Notes under the pieces: generated by a model
Told to the model about the DNA's origin: nothing
What the model saw: the letters and a program-made list of their open reading frames with translations, nothing else
Databases searched by the model: none
Shown here: positions 22,753 to 35,685 of the stretch, piece after piece
Layout of the letters: each line of letters begins with the position of its first letter
Position numbering within the stretch: the stretch's first letter is position 1
Assembly: GCF_000002235.5 (NCBI RefSeq)
Contig: NW_022145601.1
Coordinates: forward strand, 3,903,563-3,967,562
Reading direction: 5' to 3'
DNA: 64,000 bases
Source of the DNA: Strongylocentrotus purpuratus
Lineage: Eukaryota > Echinodermata > Echinoidea > Camarodonta > Strongylocentrotidae
Position numbers and translations under genes: made by a program

Positions 22753-24266
22753 TTAAACAAAGAAACACTATTTTGACATTTGATTACATCTGGTAAATAT
22801 GCGGGCTATAAAATACAGCTTTTAAGTTGAAAGAGTTTAATAGAAGAAACTTGTAAAAATGTGTCTACGTAATGTATATATACACATAATTATAACGTTC
22901 TTTAAGTTCGACTGCTTATGAAAAGAACTTGGTTCATAATTTTGACGACATTTTAATATTCAGTAATATGGTTTGTGGGATGTATATGTTTAGGTATATT
23001 TTTGAAGTTGAAGTAGAAAGATAGTTTGTTCAGAGATTTAGCGAAATTGTAGTGTATATTGTCTATGAAATGTAAATAATTCGCGATACTGATCTGATGC
23101 ACTTTCTGCCCTAGCTTACTGATTATTGCAAAGTACCATCTCATGGTCAACTGGCCAACGGTGCGTAACGCAATACATAATTGCCATTTCGCAGACAGAT
23201 CGAGAACGCGATGCGATAATAACCAATAGCGCAGCTAGGTAAGCAGCGAGTTACGGGACCATACTGCAACAGGTGACCTGATATGGAGCTAGAGGTGATT
23301 TTGCAGTAGTGCTTCTAGTACAGTATTGCTTTAAGATAAAATGTTAAAAAGAAAGTTTGCCCTTCTGTGTATGTACTAAACCAATTTCGTTAAGTTTAAC
23401 TGTTCACAAATAATTAGTTGAACTGGATTGACTTTTTAATTAAAAAGAGAGCTGATTTAGAGTTCATTTAATTGTTAGTGGAATTTAGAATTAAAGACTT
23501 GTTTGTACCTGAGCTTTTAGAATATTCTTTCCTTTCGAAAATCAATGATAAACGTTTATTTTCTGTTTGAAATAAACGTAATCTGGTAATGTTGACTGAT
23601 TTTCATTTTGTTTTGTTTTATTCTTATGTTGTGATAATATCTATAATAAAGTTTTTTTTTAAATGGCAATGCTATCATCAGTATAGAAATAAATATCGAG
23701 GTACCACATGGCCATATATACACAAATTGCGTAAAGGGACATCTGTACTCTGAATATTTAAAAAGAAAATGTCATGGCATACATTCAAGAGAACAATCAT
23801 ACCCTGACGGGAGAGAAGGATTGAGAATAATTTTTCATGATATGTTTTATTGGATGTTATAAAATTGGTTCAAGAATGTAGTCAATGAAAGCGTCGAAAT
23901 GGATCAAGCGTGCGTGCATTAATGTTTACCATATGCACGGAGAGTACACTAGTGGTGATAACAACTGTCAATTTCACGACTTTATACTCATATTGTAAAC
24001 CCATCTTATAAAACAAATAATACATGTCTTTAGCTCGTGCATTCGTGATATACATTGCATTTGGTTAGATTACAATAAGACGGACAATGTAACTAATACA
24101 CTCGCAAGCATGTACTATTTGTATAAGAAAGAGTGATGGACAGTGATTCATGGTCAGCGTATAATTTGTCACACATCATCAAATGCATACAACGGATTAT
24201 TATCCACTCTCTTCAAACGTGTACATAAAGTTTGAGAAATACATATTTAATGTGAATCGCTGCACT

Positions 24267-24490
24267 TTCAGAAACACACAAGGCACACAAACACGTATCT
24301 TCGCCCACTCATACACATCATCATTTACACGCACTAAAACTCATACAAATGCGCGTGCACAATCACCAACAACCACACGCACACGCCCACTCACGCGTAC
24401 ACAAACACCTTCACCAACGTCTAAAGAACATCCGTGCACACGCCCAAACACAAGTACTCAACAAAATCCACAGAAACTTTCTCATTTTGG
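24267..24490 (+). repeat. CA-rich tract, unit B
   Basis: Homologue of 10113-10335, almost unchanged. Confidence 0.75.
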
Positions 24491-25233
24491 TACGCATCAA
24501 CACCAGAACCCATACGAGAAATGAATGATTAGTATTTAGATAAGTGTAATTCATTGAAATCGTGAGAGCACAATATTCATCCGTAATCATCTATTCTTCC
24601 AGTCAGTTGATATTACAGCACAACCTGTTATTACTATGGAAACGGACGTTTTTTCAATATTTTGTATTTTAGTTAATTGATGATATCGACCATACAAATC
24701 TCTCTGATAACGAGTCTGTAAACATTATGAATTTTGTCTTTGTCCTTTTACCTGCTCGTTTAATGATATCATTTAAATAGTTTTTAGACCCACTCCTTGA
24801 AATGTATTCATACGCACACGCACCACTCTTACAGAATATTTTAATGGTGATTTTATTCATCATGAAATATGATATTTCACATTGCTTCAGCTATTTTAAA
24901 GATATAGGTGAGTACTATAGTCATACAGTTACATTGCAAAAAAATTATGTTTGACATAAGACTGTGTCCTGTGTAAGTTTTGGAATAATCAAAGTGAAAA
25001 CAAGTGACTAAATTTAAATGACCGTCGAACACACTCCACAAAGAAATAGGTATATGGAACTAGTTGGTCCAAAAATACAGCTATTTCTAGTTCTATTTCG
25101 AATGATGGAGCATTTTCAGAGCAATCATTTTTATGAGATATATTACTATAATATTCCTCCAAACCGACATACATAGAACGAGAGAGACAATAAATTATTT
25201 CTTTCCTTTACCAGAAATCAATCTTCTCTTTAA

Positions 25234-25427
25234 AGCCCGTCTGCACTAGTTTGACCAGGAGGGATTAAACCATCCAGCATGGTCACTGACAGGTGGTTAT
25301 TTCATCAAATCAGCTCTCAATTAAAATAAGAAAAGGGAGATCATCATGATTGGGGACCAGCGGTCACCAATTGGGCATTATTTGCTTTATAGAAGGCGCA
25401 AGTAGCTACAAGTAGTGCAGTCCCGCT
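25234..25427. mobile_element. TTAA MITE, family 3, copy in unit B
   Basis: Same insertion as 11082-11275, flanked by TTAA at 25230-25233 and 25428-25431. It therefore arrived before A and B separated. Confidence 0.8.
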
Positions 25428-27720
25428 TTAACGAGATTTGGATACAGACCATTTTCCCTCATAGAAGCTTTTCAAAACAAAAAAAAATGCAATAACAATT
25501 TAATATCTTGGTATATATTTCATCCTTTATATAGTGAGTCAAGCAAGTAGAAAACCATAAAATCCTGTATCCTACAATTTATGAAAGACAATACCATCAA
25601 CACCTAACTATAAGGTCATATGGTATATCTCTATAAAAACAAGATATTTGTAATAATTTTTTTTTTTATTTACTACGCTATAATATATTCAATGTATATT
25701 CAATACTCAAAGTTGACACTAGCATAAGTATATATAAAAACAAAACTACAACCGCTATGTAACATTTTCTTCATATGAACATGTTATATTTTCAAAACTG
25801 ATATCACCTTTATTACAAGACATATTATATATGATAAAGCACACAAAATATTTTAAAGTAATGAAGCTATGAAATAACTTAATTAGGCCTATATCAAATG
25901 AAACAACATTAAATATCAATCAGCTCTAATTATATCATGGAATTTGCCTTGAGCAAAGCATCATCATAATAGGGTAGGTGTTGGAAATTAGAGACCCTTA
26001 AGCACATTTGCATAAATTACATAAACATGAAAAATGTTACACATACAGAAAGATTTGTATTCTCTTCAGTAACGTCTTCTCTTTATTTGGCAACAAAATT
26101 GTGGTCATAATGTAACTGATTAATAAGATATCAATGATTAATGACGCCATCACCAAAAGTCTCTCATTACCTACATGTGTAGGTAATAAGGGATAGTTAC
26201 AAATCAAGGCATTTTAAATATATTTTGAATGAAAATGGAATTGTTATAATTAGTTCAAACACTTTTTGAAAGAGATACATGCAGCAAATAAACTTACTGT
26301 AATTTTAAGACAATTTTAAAACAATGTGGCCAAAAATATTTCCGTAGCTTTTTGTTTACTAAAGGTGCTTTAAATTATGTTTAAATACTTTCAGAATAAT
26401 TTTCTGGCAATGTGAATTTTACATTGAACAAACTTACAGCATAGAAACAACTTCTTAAAAACCTTTTAAATTCATTCAAATTAGAATGGTGACACGAACC
26501 ACCAAATATGTTTTATGGTAGTCTTTCAACATGAAATAAACAACTGGAGGAAATTAGGCCCCCATTTTGAACCTGGTGTCCCCAATTGCCTACACACGTT
26601 TCTGATCAGACACCATTCATAATGTGCATTGCAACACCCAATCACAACACACAATGGCCATAGGTTTTATGTGCTGGTTGGCACACTTCATAAACTTCCT
26701 TTTAAAACTAATTTTTAAGAGCCACCCCTGAATTTCTGCATACACCACAACATTCAGGGAAAAATTATGTTTTTATATAATATCAACATTGCTTATCTTG
26801 GTCAATTTTGCCAATTTTCTCGGAGAAAGAACGCATTGTAGTCTTCGAAATGAATTGGATATATGCAGTAGTATAATAGTTAAAGGCCACATATGGCAGA
26901 ATAGCAATATTGGAGCCAACACAGACAGACAGTGATTGGTTCAAGATTATTGGTCTCCAATTCCCTACACCTAACCCACATAATATGCATTTAAAATCCA
27001 ATTACATTTTTTTCTTTGTATTTAGTTTTTTTTTGTATTTAAAATTATTTCAAATTGCCATGCATGGATAAATGAACGATGCTTGATGAATAAAAAAACA
27101 TAGCGAAGACGCAACATCTATATGGATTACAACCGTATCAATAACCTTGGTGCGAGTCAACAACAATTCAACTGCAGTTCGGTTCGGGTTTAAGAAAAAA
27201 GAGATAAATAATCAGCCTAGTATAGTTCAGGAAGAGACCATTTTATTACCTGAAATTATTTACAGAAAACGTAGTAGGTCCATGGTTTGGGCAAATAATA
27301 AAATAAGTTGTGAAATTTCTCTTTCTTCTCATGTTGGAAAGGCATACACTAGAAGAAACATCCCATGAAAAGGATTACTCATAAAATCCCCTCATATCTC
27401 AAATAATTATGATGAGAAATAGGATAAAAATTGTGAGCAAAGTTTCTTGAGACATGTATGTAAGTCTTTATATTCATTTCAGTGTGCAGTACATGTGACT
27501 TCAATTTCTTTCAATTTTGACTATTCTAATACCTAGAACAGCTTACAAACATGAATTCTTACTGTACTACTTAATCAATCTTTCCCAATAAGTGCCACAA
27601 GTTTTCTTTCACAATTAATTTAGATGAAGAGTGCTCAATAACATTTATAACATTAACGACATTAAACAAAAAGCTAAAAGGCTAGATCAATGTACATGTT
27701 ATTATTTACATTGATCTACA

Positions 27721-27891
27721 TTTGCCACACACAACCCAGGTGATGTAAATGGGTACCTGGCAGGAATTAATTCCTTGAAATGCTGGAGCGCTGTATACGG
27801 CAGCTAGGCTAAAGCCGGGGTAATAATAAATGCGCCTCGAAATAGAATTTCTAGATAGATAGAAATGCCTATTATTATTACAATTATTATT
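27721..27891 (+). mobile_element. SINE-like element at the B/C junction
   Basis: Homologue of 13921-14095. It has lost the GGCGCTATA block just before the ATT-rich tail. Confidence 0.55.
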
Positions 27892-28219
27892 TCCATTTTC
27901 CCCTCCACTACAGGTAAACTACAGATTTTCTACTGAAAAATTCATTGTCAAGAGCAACATTTGTTAAAAAGTATGCATCAAGTTTGAATATGTTAGTAAA
28001 CCATTTTTTCACGAGAGGCTGCAGCAGCTAGATCAAGAACTGAGTTTTTGTATTTGTATCTTGAAAATTATTTTCACATGCAACCTTTCCCTACGACATA
28101 CTCTATCTTGAAGGTTAAAGATAGCACACGATACCGAGGTACAAGAAGACTTTCAATTAGGCTTGTTTCTTGAATTCCATTAACCGTCATATTTGTATCA
28201 CTGGTAGGTTTTAGAAGGA

Positions 28220-31096
28220 TCAACCTTGCACGAATCGCGGCCTAGGGAATCTCGAAATGAACAGCACCCCTGCAAGGATTTGAATACCTTTCTTTAACTC
28301 TAGTTTCTTTGCCCCATTGCTTAGAATATCTGGCGCTTCTTCACCAGAAATATCATTTTCGTTGCTGACGTTCCTGATCAGCGGACATAGCTCCTCATCC
28401 GTCAGTGTGGCAAGGGTCCTTCCTCGAAGATGTATTGGTGTCCAACAGGTCAACGTGTTTTCGTTGGAACGCATGTACCATCTGTACAATGGACGCAGGG
28501 AACAGTCACAGCGCCAAGGATTGGGATCGAAAGAGATGGAACGAGAGACTTCTGGCAGGGTCAGGGGTGAGATATTGACAAGGTCATTGTTACCGAGCAG
28601 GAGATCAAAGTGGCCCATCTTCACAAGTGCTTCATGGCCGATGACCTGAAGGTGATTGTCCTCGAGGTTTACCAAGACAAGGTGCACGTTGAATCTCAGT
28701 GCATGCATTTGTATGCTTGTGATGGCATTACCCTTGAGATTCAAATACGAGATTCTTGGTGTCAACTTGAAAGAATCTCGCTCCAGAAGGTTGATGTTAT
28801 TAAATGACAGATCTAGTTCCGCAACATGCATCGCTTTAATTGATGGAATGGGAATAAAGGAGTTGTATCGTAGGAATAGTTCACTGTCAATTGCCAACGT
28901 GAGATTAAGTGGTTCGTTGCTGGCATCACGTCGATGGAAGAGGGTCACATTATCCATGTACAGCGAATGAAACATGTTCCTACCTTGTTTGGAGAGCAAT
29001 TGTTCAAAGGGCATGTAAGGAATCAGTGTGTGCGATATTGCCAGTGATACAAGTTTAGGGAGATTCAGGAATACGCTCATTTCAACTACACTTATAGGAT
29101 TATCAGACAGGGAGAGGGTCGTGAGCTGATCACAACCTTCGAATATGAACGAGGGTAGGTATGAAATCAAATTCGAATCGAGATATAAGTCCTTTATCCT
29201 ACACGCCAAGTGGTCAGTAGTAGCGTTTGCCACGGAATGTTGCGCAAAAGGGACAATTCTCGTTAAGTTTTCGATTCTATTTTTTCGGGCATAAAGAAAT
29301 CGAACGGTGGATGTATATGGTAAAACTAAAACTGGCAACAAATTTCCATCAAATACACATGTAATTGCTGTGTTCGAATTAAACTCGCAAGTATTCACGT
29401 TGGATATCTGGTTGTAACTCATATTCACAATAGATAATCTTGGTAAGTGATCCAACATGTCAAATGTTGACAAATTGTTGTTTTGCAGCAGGACCTTGGT
29501 AAGAGCCAGACCGCCGTTTAACGTAATGTTAGTCAACCCATTACTAGAAAGATCAATTGAAGTTAAGAATTTGAACTCTAGATTATTAAGAAAAACTTCT
29601 TTTATTTCATTATTTCTCACGTGGAGACTAAAAAAGTTTGAAAATATTTGTGTCAATGCTGGCAATTTAACTAGTCTGTTATCATTAAACACAAGTATTC
29701 CTAGATTATTACACCCCAGGAAAGCCGTTGGACTAACGTAAGTAATATAGTTATCGAGAAATGAAACAATATGCAAGTCAGTCAGATTCTGGAATTGTTC
29801 CACCTCAGATATCTTATTATGTTGAAGATATAGCACATGCAGTTGTTGAAAGGATGTGGGATTGTGTCGGTTGAATGCCAAAATATCGTTGTCATCCACT
29901 TCAAGGGTTCTTACATTTGGAAAAGATTTGAGAAAATTAAGATCACTGAGTCTATTCCCACTCAGTTTTAAAGTGAAGACTGAATTGATGACAGCATAGT
30001 TTTGACTTATCCCATCTGGACGCTTTGTTTCTAGTACGGAAATATTTGTAATATCATTGTATGCAACGTTAAGATATACGAGGCTTGGGAATATTGTCTT
30101 GTTAACTTCTAGTGTACCATGAAGATTACAATGGGAAAGCGTTACATATTTAAGTCTGTCCATTATAGGTATGTGGGATACATGTTGTAAAGAATTGTTA
30201 CTCAAGTCAAGGATCTCTAATGCGTCAGTGTCACCAAACCCAACAAGTGACTCGATGCGATTTCTACCTATCTTGAGCACTGTGAGGCTTTGACCAAGCC
30301 TGATCTTCGGAAGAGAGCTGGGTGAGTTGTTGTCAAGTGATAGAGATTTGAGCTTGTGTGGTATAACATGGGCAGCTCTTTGGATGAGGTTGTTTTGCAG
30401 ATCTAGAAGCTGAAGGCGGGGGAGACCACTTAGATCTGGTAGAGACCTGATGAAGTTGTTTCTCATGGTGATCGTACGCACAGCATACGCTGTCTGGGAT
30501 TCTGGTATGTCAAAAACCCTGATCCCGCATGAATCGGCAGATAGATCAGTGATGACAACACGACTGTCTGCAAAAGATCTAATGAAATTAAAGGATATGT
30601 CAAGGGAATCGAAAACCACAAAGGGAGAATCCTTGATAGCCAATGACTGGATTAAATTTGAAATCGCGATCAAGGAGATCTTCGGGAGAAGGCTCATAAA
30701 ACTCAGGTCAGTCAGGAGGTTGTTAGACAGGTACAACATGGTAAGAGCCGACATGTGCTGAAATGCATGTGGTTCAATAATAGATATGGCGTTGCGGTTT
30801 AGGTTCAATCTTTGTAGGCTGGTCAGGTTTGGAAAGGATTCCGTCTGGATCATACGAATGTTATTTCTAGATAGATCGATTCCCCTAATTTCAAGAGATA
30901 TGTTGGCAGTCGGAACCTCGGTACGTAGTTGATTGCGACAGTTGACATAGGCAGATGAACATTTACATGATGTTGGACACTGCTCTCCTTCCGGTTCCAC
31001 AAACGAGAATAACAGCATAAACACAAATACACACATGTAATTGCTAGTGTTACACTGAACTCGCTTTACTTCAGCACAGAATGCAGGGTTGGCCAT
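28220..31096 (-). CDS. Single-exon LRR ectodomain protein, copy C (958 aa), with a divergent centre
   Basis: Intact paralogue of the A and B genes: same signal segment, LRR caps and short hydrophobic tail. Residues 1 to about 305 and about 575 to 958 are close to identical with A and B. The central repeats (about residues 306-571, nucleotides about 29386-30181) differ at many positions, with a net two-residue loss near QQLHVLYLQ and extra residues near LTQIFSNFF. Most changes alter amino acids while the Leu/Asn scaffold of each repeat stays. This fits a changed binding surface, or a tract copied from a more distant paralogue. Residue 54 is Arg. Confidence 0.9.
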   Translation of the reverse strand: MANPAFCAEVKRVQCNTSNYMCVFVFMLLFSFVEPEGEQCPTSCKCSSAYVNCRNQLRTEVPTANISLEIRGIDLSRNNIRMIQTESFPNLTSLQRLNLNRNAISIIEPHAFQHMSALTMLYLSNNLLTDLSFMSLLPKISLIAISNLIQSLAIKDSPFVVFDSLDISFNFIRSFADSRVVITDLSADSCGIRVFDIPESQTAYAVRTITMRNNFIRSLPDLSGLPRLQLLDLQNNLIQRAAHVIPHKLKSLSLDNNSPSSLPKIRLGQSLTVLKIGRNRIESLVGFGDTDALEILDLSNNSLQHVSHIPIMDRLKYVTLSHCNLHGTLEVNKTIFPSLVYLNVAYNDITNISVLETKRPDGISQNYAVINSVFTLKLSGNRLSDLNFLKSFPNVRTLEVDDNDILAFNRHNPTSFQQLHVLYLQHNKISEVEQFQNLTDLHIVSFLDNYITYVSPTAFLGCNNLGILVFNDNRLVKLPALTQIFSNFFSLHVRNNEIKEVFLNNLEFKFLTSIDLSSNGLTNITLNGGLALTKVLLQNNNLSTFDMLDHLPRLSIVNMSYNQISNVNTCEFNSNTAITCVFDGNLLPVLVLPYTSTVRFLYARKNRIENLTRIVPFAQHSVANATTDHLACRIKDLYLDSNLISYLPSFIFEGCDQLTTLSLSDNPISVVEMSVFLNLPKLVSLAISHTLIPYMPFEQLLSKQGRNMFHSLYMDNVTLFHRRDASNEPLNLTLAIDSELFLRYNSFIPIPSIKAMHVAELDLSFNNINLLERDSFKLTPRISYLNLKGNAITSIQMHALRFNVHLVLVNLEDNHLQVIGHEALVKMGHFDLLLGNNDLVNISPLTLPEVSRSISFDPNPWRCDCSLRPLYRWYMRSNENTLTCWTPIHLRGRTLATLTDEELCPLIRNVSNENDISGEEAPDILSNGAKKLELKKGIQILAGVLFISRFPRPRFVQG

Positions 31097-32574
31097 TTTA
31101 AAATATGAAGGTTTCGTGTCTGAAATACTTGACCAAGAATGGCGACTGCAGAAACAAACGGGGGAAATGATAAATGTAGTACTCTGAAGACAGTTTTATC
31201 TAGAACTTCCAGATTTGTCCCTTATCTTTTATGCCTTCCTCGCGAAATACCCACGGAATTTCGTTTTCTTTTCTTTCTAGACAAATGATAAACATTTAAA
31301 ACAATTTGTTTAACAGCTTGCATTGTGTCAGTGACACCAATAACTGACTTTAAAGAGTTTTATAGTTATTACTTCTTTGCCTGCGGATTTTTGAAAGATG
31401 AAGATAGATATATTTGCCAATTTTTAATGGACTTTATAAAGGCATAAATCAATTTTCATTATCGTTTAAAAGTGTACTAGCCTTTTATTAGTTGAATGAC
31501 ACCGATACATTGGGAGGGATGTTTTCATTAAGGCAGGTATTACGAAAAAAAGAGAGAAAACAGAATCAACAAAACCAAAACCAAAAAGTGTCTTTAAAGT
31601 CTTTGGCGGACATATTGGTAAATGCAGATTTAAGTTGCTCATAATAAGATCGGAAGAGGGTATTGAACCTCCCGAAGTCATTGACATTAAGAAAACATCC
31701 ATCTCCACTCAGGTTTTGTCAAGTGTAGAACCTATCTATAAACGCCTACAGAGGCAAACTGTCTGTTTCCTTTGTAAGACCTTTATAGAAAGGTTTTATT
31801 ATAAAAACAGAAATAATAATAATAATAATAATGGGTTCTTGTATAGCGCTCATGTCAGTCAGATTTGTCCCTCCTGGCGCTCCCGATTATTACACCCATT
31901 TACCAATCGATGTTATTGGAACAGCTGCCAAAATCAACACATTTGGTTTTAATTTGTTTATCAATCTTTGGTTTTCCATTTCTGCAATTTGTCAACATAC
32001 CAATATTATATTTTTTAATCATGATAGGGTATGTTATTTTATTCCTTATTCGTATCTTTTAAATAGTGTCAAATTACATGAAATTACATGACTTTTTTTT
32101 TATTGTAGGTTTTATGTAGTAGTATTTAAACCGCTCGTAGGGAGGACAAATTAGTATCTCTGTTGCATGGTATGCATTTTCAAACACTTTTGAACATTTC
32201 TGCAGTTCATTACAATCTGAAACATTGAGGATTCGTTTTAGTTGTAGCCATTGTTTACGCTAGTTGCACAGCGCCCTCTTCAGGTTCCTGCGTACATACA
32301 ATCTTCGGTTCATGTGTACAATGTATTTCGTTCGTCTGGTGCCTAACTACGTCTACACAGAGCGGCTATATCTATTTATATTATACTTACAATTTATAAG
32401 TTTTTGCATCGTGCTTTTGTGCTTTTCATGTAAAGAAAATCGGATGTAAATAGCAGACCTTCGGTGAACAGTTATTTTGTCAATATGTTTGTTTTCTTTT
32501 CCCGGCATCAATGCGACTCACTTCACACTTTATCGTATTATATTCACCGTTTGTTTGATGTTGTCTTTGCCAAA

Positions 32575-32583
32575 TATTACCAT

Positions 32584-32673
<90 letters not shown>

Positions 32674-32674
32674 A

Positions 32675-32738
<64 letters not shown>

Positions 32739-32803
32739 TTGCTACTACTACTACTACTACTACTACTATTACTACTACTACTACTACTGCTATTATTACT
32801 ATA

Positions 32804-32850
<47 letters not shown>

Positions 32851-32880
32851 TACTACTACTACTACTACTTCTATTACTAT

Positions 32881-32920
<40 letters not shown>

Positions 32921-32980
32921 ACTACTACTACTGCTACTACTACTAATACTACTACTTCTACTACTACTACTGCTACTTCT
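32575..32980 (+). repeat. (ACT)n/(GCT)n expanded microsatellite, unit C
   Basis: About 406 bp of triplets with a higher-order pattern: an ACTTCTACC-type block followed by ACT runs and a GCT run (near 32720 and 32895) occurs twice. It gives long Tyr, Thr or Val frames that are not genes. Confidence 0.95.
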
Positions 32981-33786
32981 AACAGTAAAAACAAATTGAA
33001 CAATTTCATGTCATGGTTCTAGGGCGATAGGGATGGCCCGTTTGTCTGTTTGAATTTGTCAGCGGAGCTTGCAGGGGTATCTTTTTTTCTGTATACTCGG
33101 TACAAATTTAAGTTATATGGAATAAGTAGATTTCATATCCTAGATTTCGTTGCCTTCAATAGTATGAAGGTGATTAAAGGTACTATGTCCCATTTGCAGG
33201 ACAAAATAAATGACAAGGTTTAATTCCAACGGTATTTGAAAGACAGTACTAATTTAGAACTTCCCTCGAAACGAAAGGGCTTGAAAATGGCTTTTTGTGG
33301 GAAAATAACGACCATTATATGTCGAATCGACTTAAGTGATTGCAATCACCTAAGTAATAGTCTGATTTTCGGACCCTTTTACTGGATGGTCGCACATTGG
33401 GTGCTGCATAAAGATTCAATAAGTTTAACTTTAACCATATACACGTACTGAGTTATTGATGTAGACAAATGCTCATGTACCTGTTACAGCTCAGTTTATG
33501 TATGCTATTACCCGCAAAGAAGAAAGATGTCAGTTAGTCATCCAATAGTGTCTGGCAGTGAAGTCTAAAAGGTAAACGGGTTTCCTTCTCTAGTCTGAAT
33601 ACTAGGACACTGCTAATGTTTACATTTTACAGATAGGACTTACATGACATATTCAGAACTCCCGGCTACAAAGTTTTACATAATTTGATGAAGGCTGCAA
33701 AAGGGACATTGTGCCTTCAAGGTACCCATGATTTACGGGGCAAATATGTATAACAGTTGAATATTTTTTGTGTGTTGAATAATTTT

Positions 33787-33850
33787 TTTTGTGTGTGTGT
33801 GTGTGTGTGCGCGTGTGTGTGTGAGTAGGTGTGTGTGTTTGTGTGTATAT
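33787..33850 (+). repeat. (GT)n microsatellite, unit C
   Basis: GT tract after a T-rich run, in the same position as in A and B. Confidence 0.9.
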
Positions 33851-34680
33851 TGGGTTTTTACAGACGTGTATCAATCAGATATGATTATTTACGTCTGCGG
33901 ACCGATCTTTAAACGACACCATCCGAAAGACGTGAATCAGTTTCGAACCTGCGTCCTCGCCTAAATCAGTTTGTAACTTCCACTGTTAGCTGGATTACAG
34001 GCGCACGCCACAACGCCTTGTCACAACTACTAGTAGTTTAGATGCCACCCGCTTTGTGATAATATTAATCACCATTAGGTAATTTAATTTTAACATTTCC
34101 AACGCCTTGATAAATTGACGGATTATGAATTGTTATTATGGATATTTTATAGTGATTGATCGGACAAATATCACTTCTTTTGAATGATCCCCGCTTCCTT
34201 TAAAATGAGACAGTTTTCATATTTTCATTTACCGAGTAAAGACACGTTACATGTACTAAATTTAACTTAAAACGTGTTTGTAATAAAGCCTGCTGGATAC
34301 TTCATGTCAGCTAGAATGATTGGCACTTTCATAATCATTATGGCTTTGATCGACCAACTTTAATTAACTCTACCAAAATGCAATTGATGATCCGTAATGG
34401 CTTTGGCTCAAAACATCAATGAGAGATAGATGATTACTGGTACATCGAGTGGCCTTGCGCTCTATTGCGACCTGCAGACGACCGAGTTTCTCTTACATTG
34501 ACTCTCCGTTAAAACGAGTCATTTAAGGAGCAGTGATTGTGAGCCGAAGACTAGAGCATTCTATGCCCATTTGTTGGTTCAGTCGAACGAGCATTTCGAT
34601 TATTAAGAGCTTAAAAGGACCATCATTTACCTGCTCCAACAATTCCTCTTGCTCAACGTAGGTCATCCCGTTTGACGACC

Positions 34681-35685
34681 ATGGCTACCAATATTTCTGA
34701 AGACGTTCCATCGGATCTTGCCACAACACAATCATATGGGACTCAATATACTCCGTCGATTGCGTGGCCCCAAGGCGCACTTATAGCACAGGCACCGCTT
34801 TGTGTGCTGGGGAATCTGTTCACCCTTTGCGTTTTAAATCGTGTGAAAGACGACTTTGATGATATAACCAAGGTTTTGCTCTATGCCTTGACCTGTACCT
34901 ACCTTCTCCTTGGTACATGCATGTCTCTTGTAACACCTCTCCAGGAATTTCTACCAAGAACGGCCTTGCGGTTTTTCATTTGCAAGTATATCAGTTCCGT
35001 TTCGTATCCAAGTTCATTTGAAGCCATCATTCTAACCACGTGCCTGAATCTAAATCGATACCTGATGATTGTGATACCCTTAAGGTATCAGATCTTCATG
35101 ACGATAAGGAGAGCTAAAGTGATTGTCACCGTATGCACGCTTGTAATCCTAATCTCATCCCTTGCTTTCTTTCCGTTTCCCGGAACAGCTAGTGGACAAA
35201 TTTATGACATTATGTGCAACAATGGTGTCCCCCAGGACGATTATGTTACCGTAACTGTGCATGCTTTCTTCCTCCTCTACTGTTCTGTAGCAACTATAGT
35301 GACATTGTTCACAAGTATCCACACCATAATCATCACAAGGAGGCAGCTTAGAAAGATAGCTATAGGTCTACGGCATGTACCAGATGTCACGCCTAGCCAA
35401 GAGAGAAACGAACCCCCGCGAGGACGTTTTCGCGCCAGGCGTTCCTTCATCACGCTCTTGTTGTTGAACTGTGTGGTCTTTATAGGTTGGTGTCCCATGT
35501 TTATCATCGTCATAGTGATCTTGAGCGAAATAAAGACCAGCACTACGTTCTTTAGTATTAACATACTACTTTCATGTAGTGTGACATGGTGGCACTGCAT
35601 CGTGTATATCGTTACCAGTAAGGGCTACCGTAAAGCAGCTACTGAGGTTTTCAAACAAATGAAGTCGCGATTCAGATGCCGTTGA
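34681..35685 (+). CDS. Rhodopsin-like 7TM receptor, copy C (334 aa)
   Basis: Starts at ATG 34681 in the same context as its paralogues. All 7TM features match copy A, including NRY, GWCP, HCIVY and the TM3/outer-loop cysteines. The sequence is a mosaic: from TM2 to TM5 (SVSYPSSFEA, DYVTVTVHAF) it matches copy D, while the third inner loop through TM6 and the third outer loop (MFIIVIVILSEIKTSTT) match copy A almost base for base. Head to head with the LRR gene at 31096 across 3.6 kb. Confidence 0.9.
   Translation: MATNISEDVPSDLATTQSYGTQYTPSIAWPQGALIAQAPLCVLGNLFTLCVLNRVKDDFDDITKVLLYALTCTYLLLGTCMSLVTPLQEFLPRTALRFFICKYISSVSYPSSFEAIILTTCLNLNRYLMIVIPLRYQIFMTIRRAKVIVTVCTLVILISSLAFFPFPGTASGQIYDIMCNNGVPQDDYVTVTVHAFFLLYCSVATIVTLFTSIHTIIITRRQLRKIAIGLRHVPDVTPSQERNEPPRGRFRARRSFITLLLLNCVVFIGWCPMFIIVIVILSEIKTSTTFFSINILLSCSVTWWHCIVYIVTSKGYRKAATEVFKQMKSRFRCR

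Larger units (their letters stand above)
13976..27780. repeat. Tandem segmental unit B
   Basis: Second copy of the module, close to 99% identical to A by eye over the LRR gene and much of the spacer. Private changes: a short SINE-like insertion (18336-18404), a LINE 3' end (21831-22221) and a TTAA MITE (22412-22752), all downstream of one gene or the other. It lacks the A-specific MITE at the homologue of 11818-12204. Confidence 0.95.
31097..34680. other. LRR-7TM intergenic spacer, unit C
   Basis: Putative bidirectional promoter region. The candidate TATA box of the LRR gene is at 31358-31364, an (AAT)n run at about 31812-31831, the long triplet repeat at 32575-32980 and the GT tract at 33787-33850. 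Open frames inside are repeat-driven. The last 200 bp before the 7TM ATG are the best conserved part of the spacer in all four units. Confidence 0.7.

Noticed and set aside
32464-33022. Long Tyr-, Thr/Ala- and Val-rich ORFs
   Set aside because: Translations of the ACT/GCT microsatellite in several frames.
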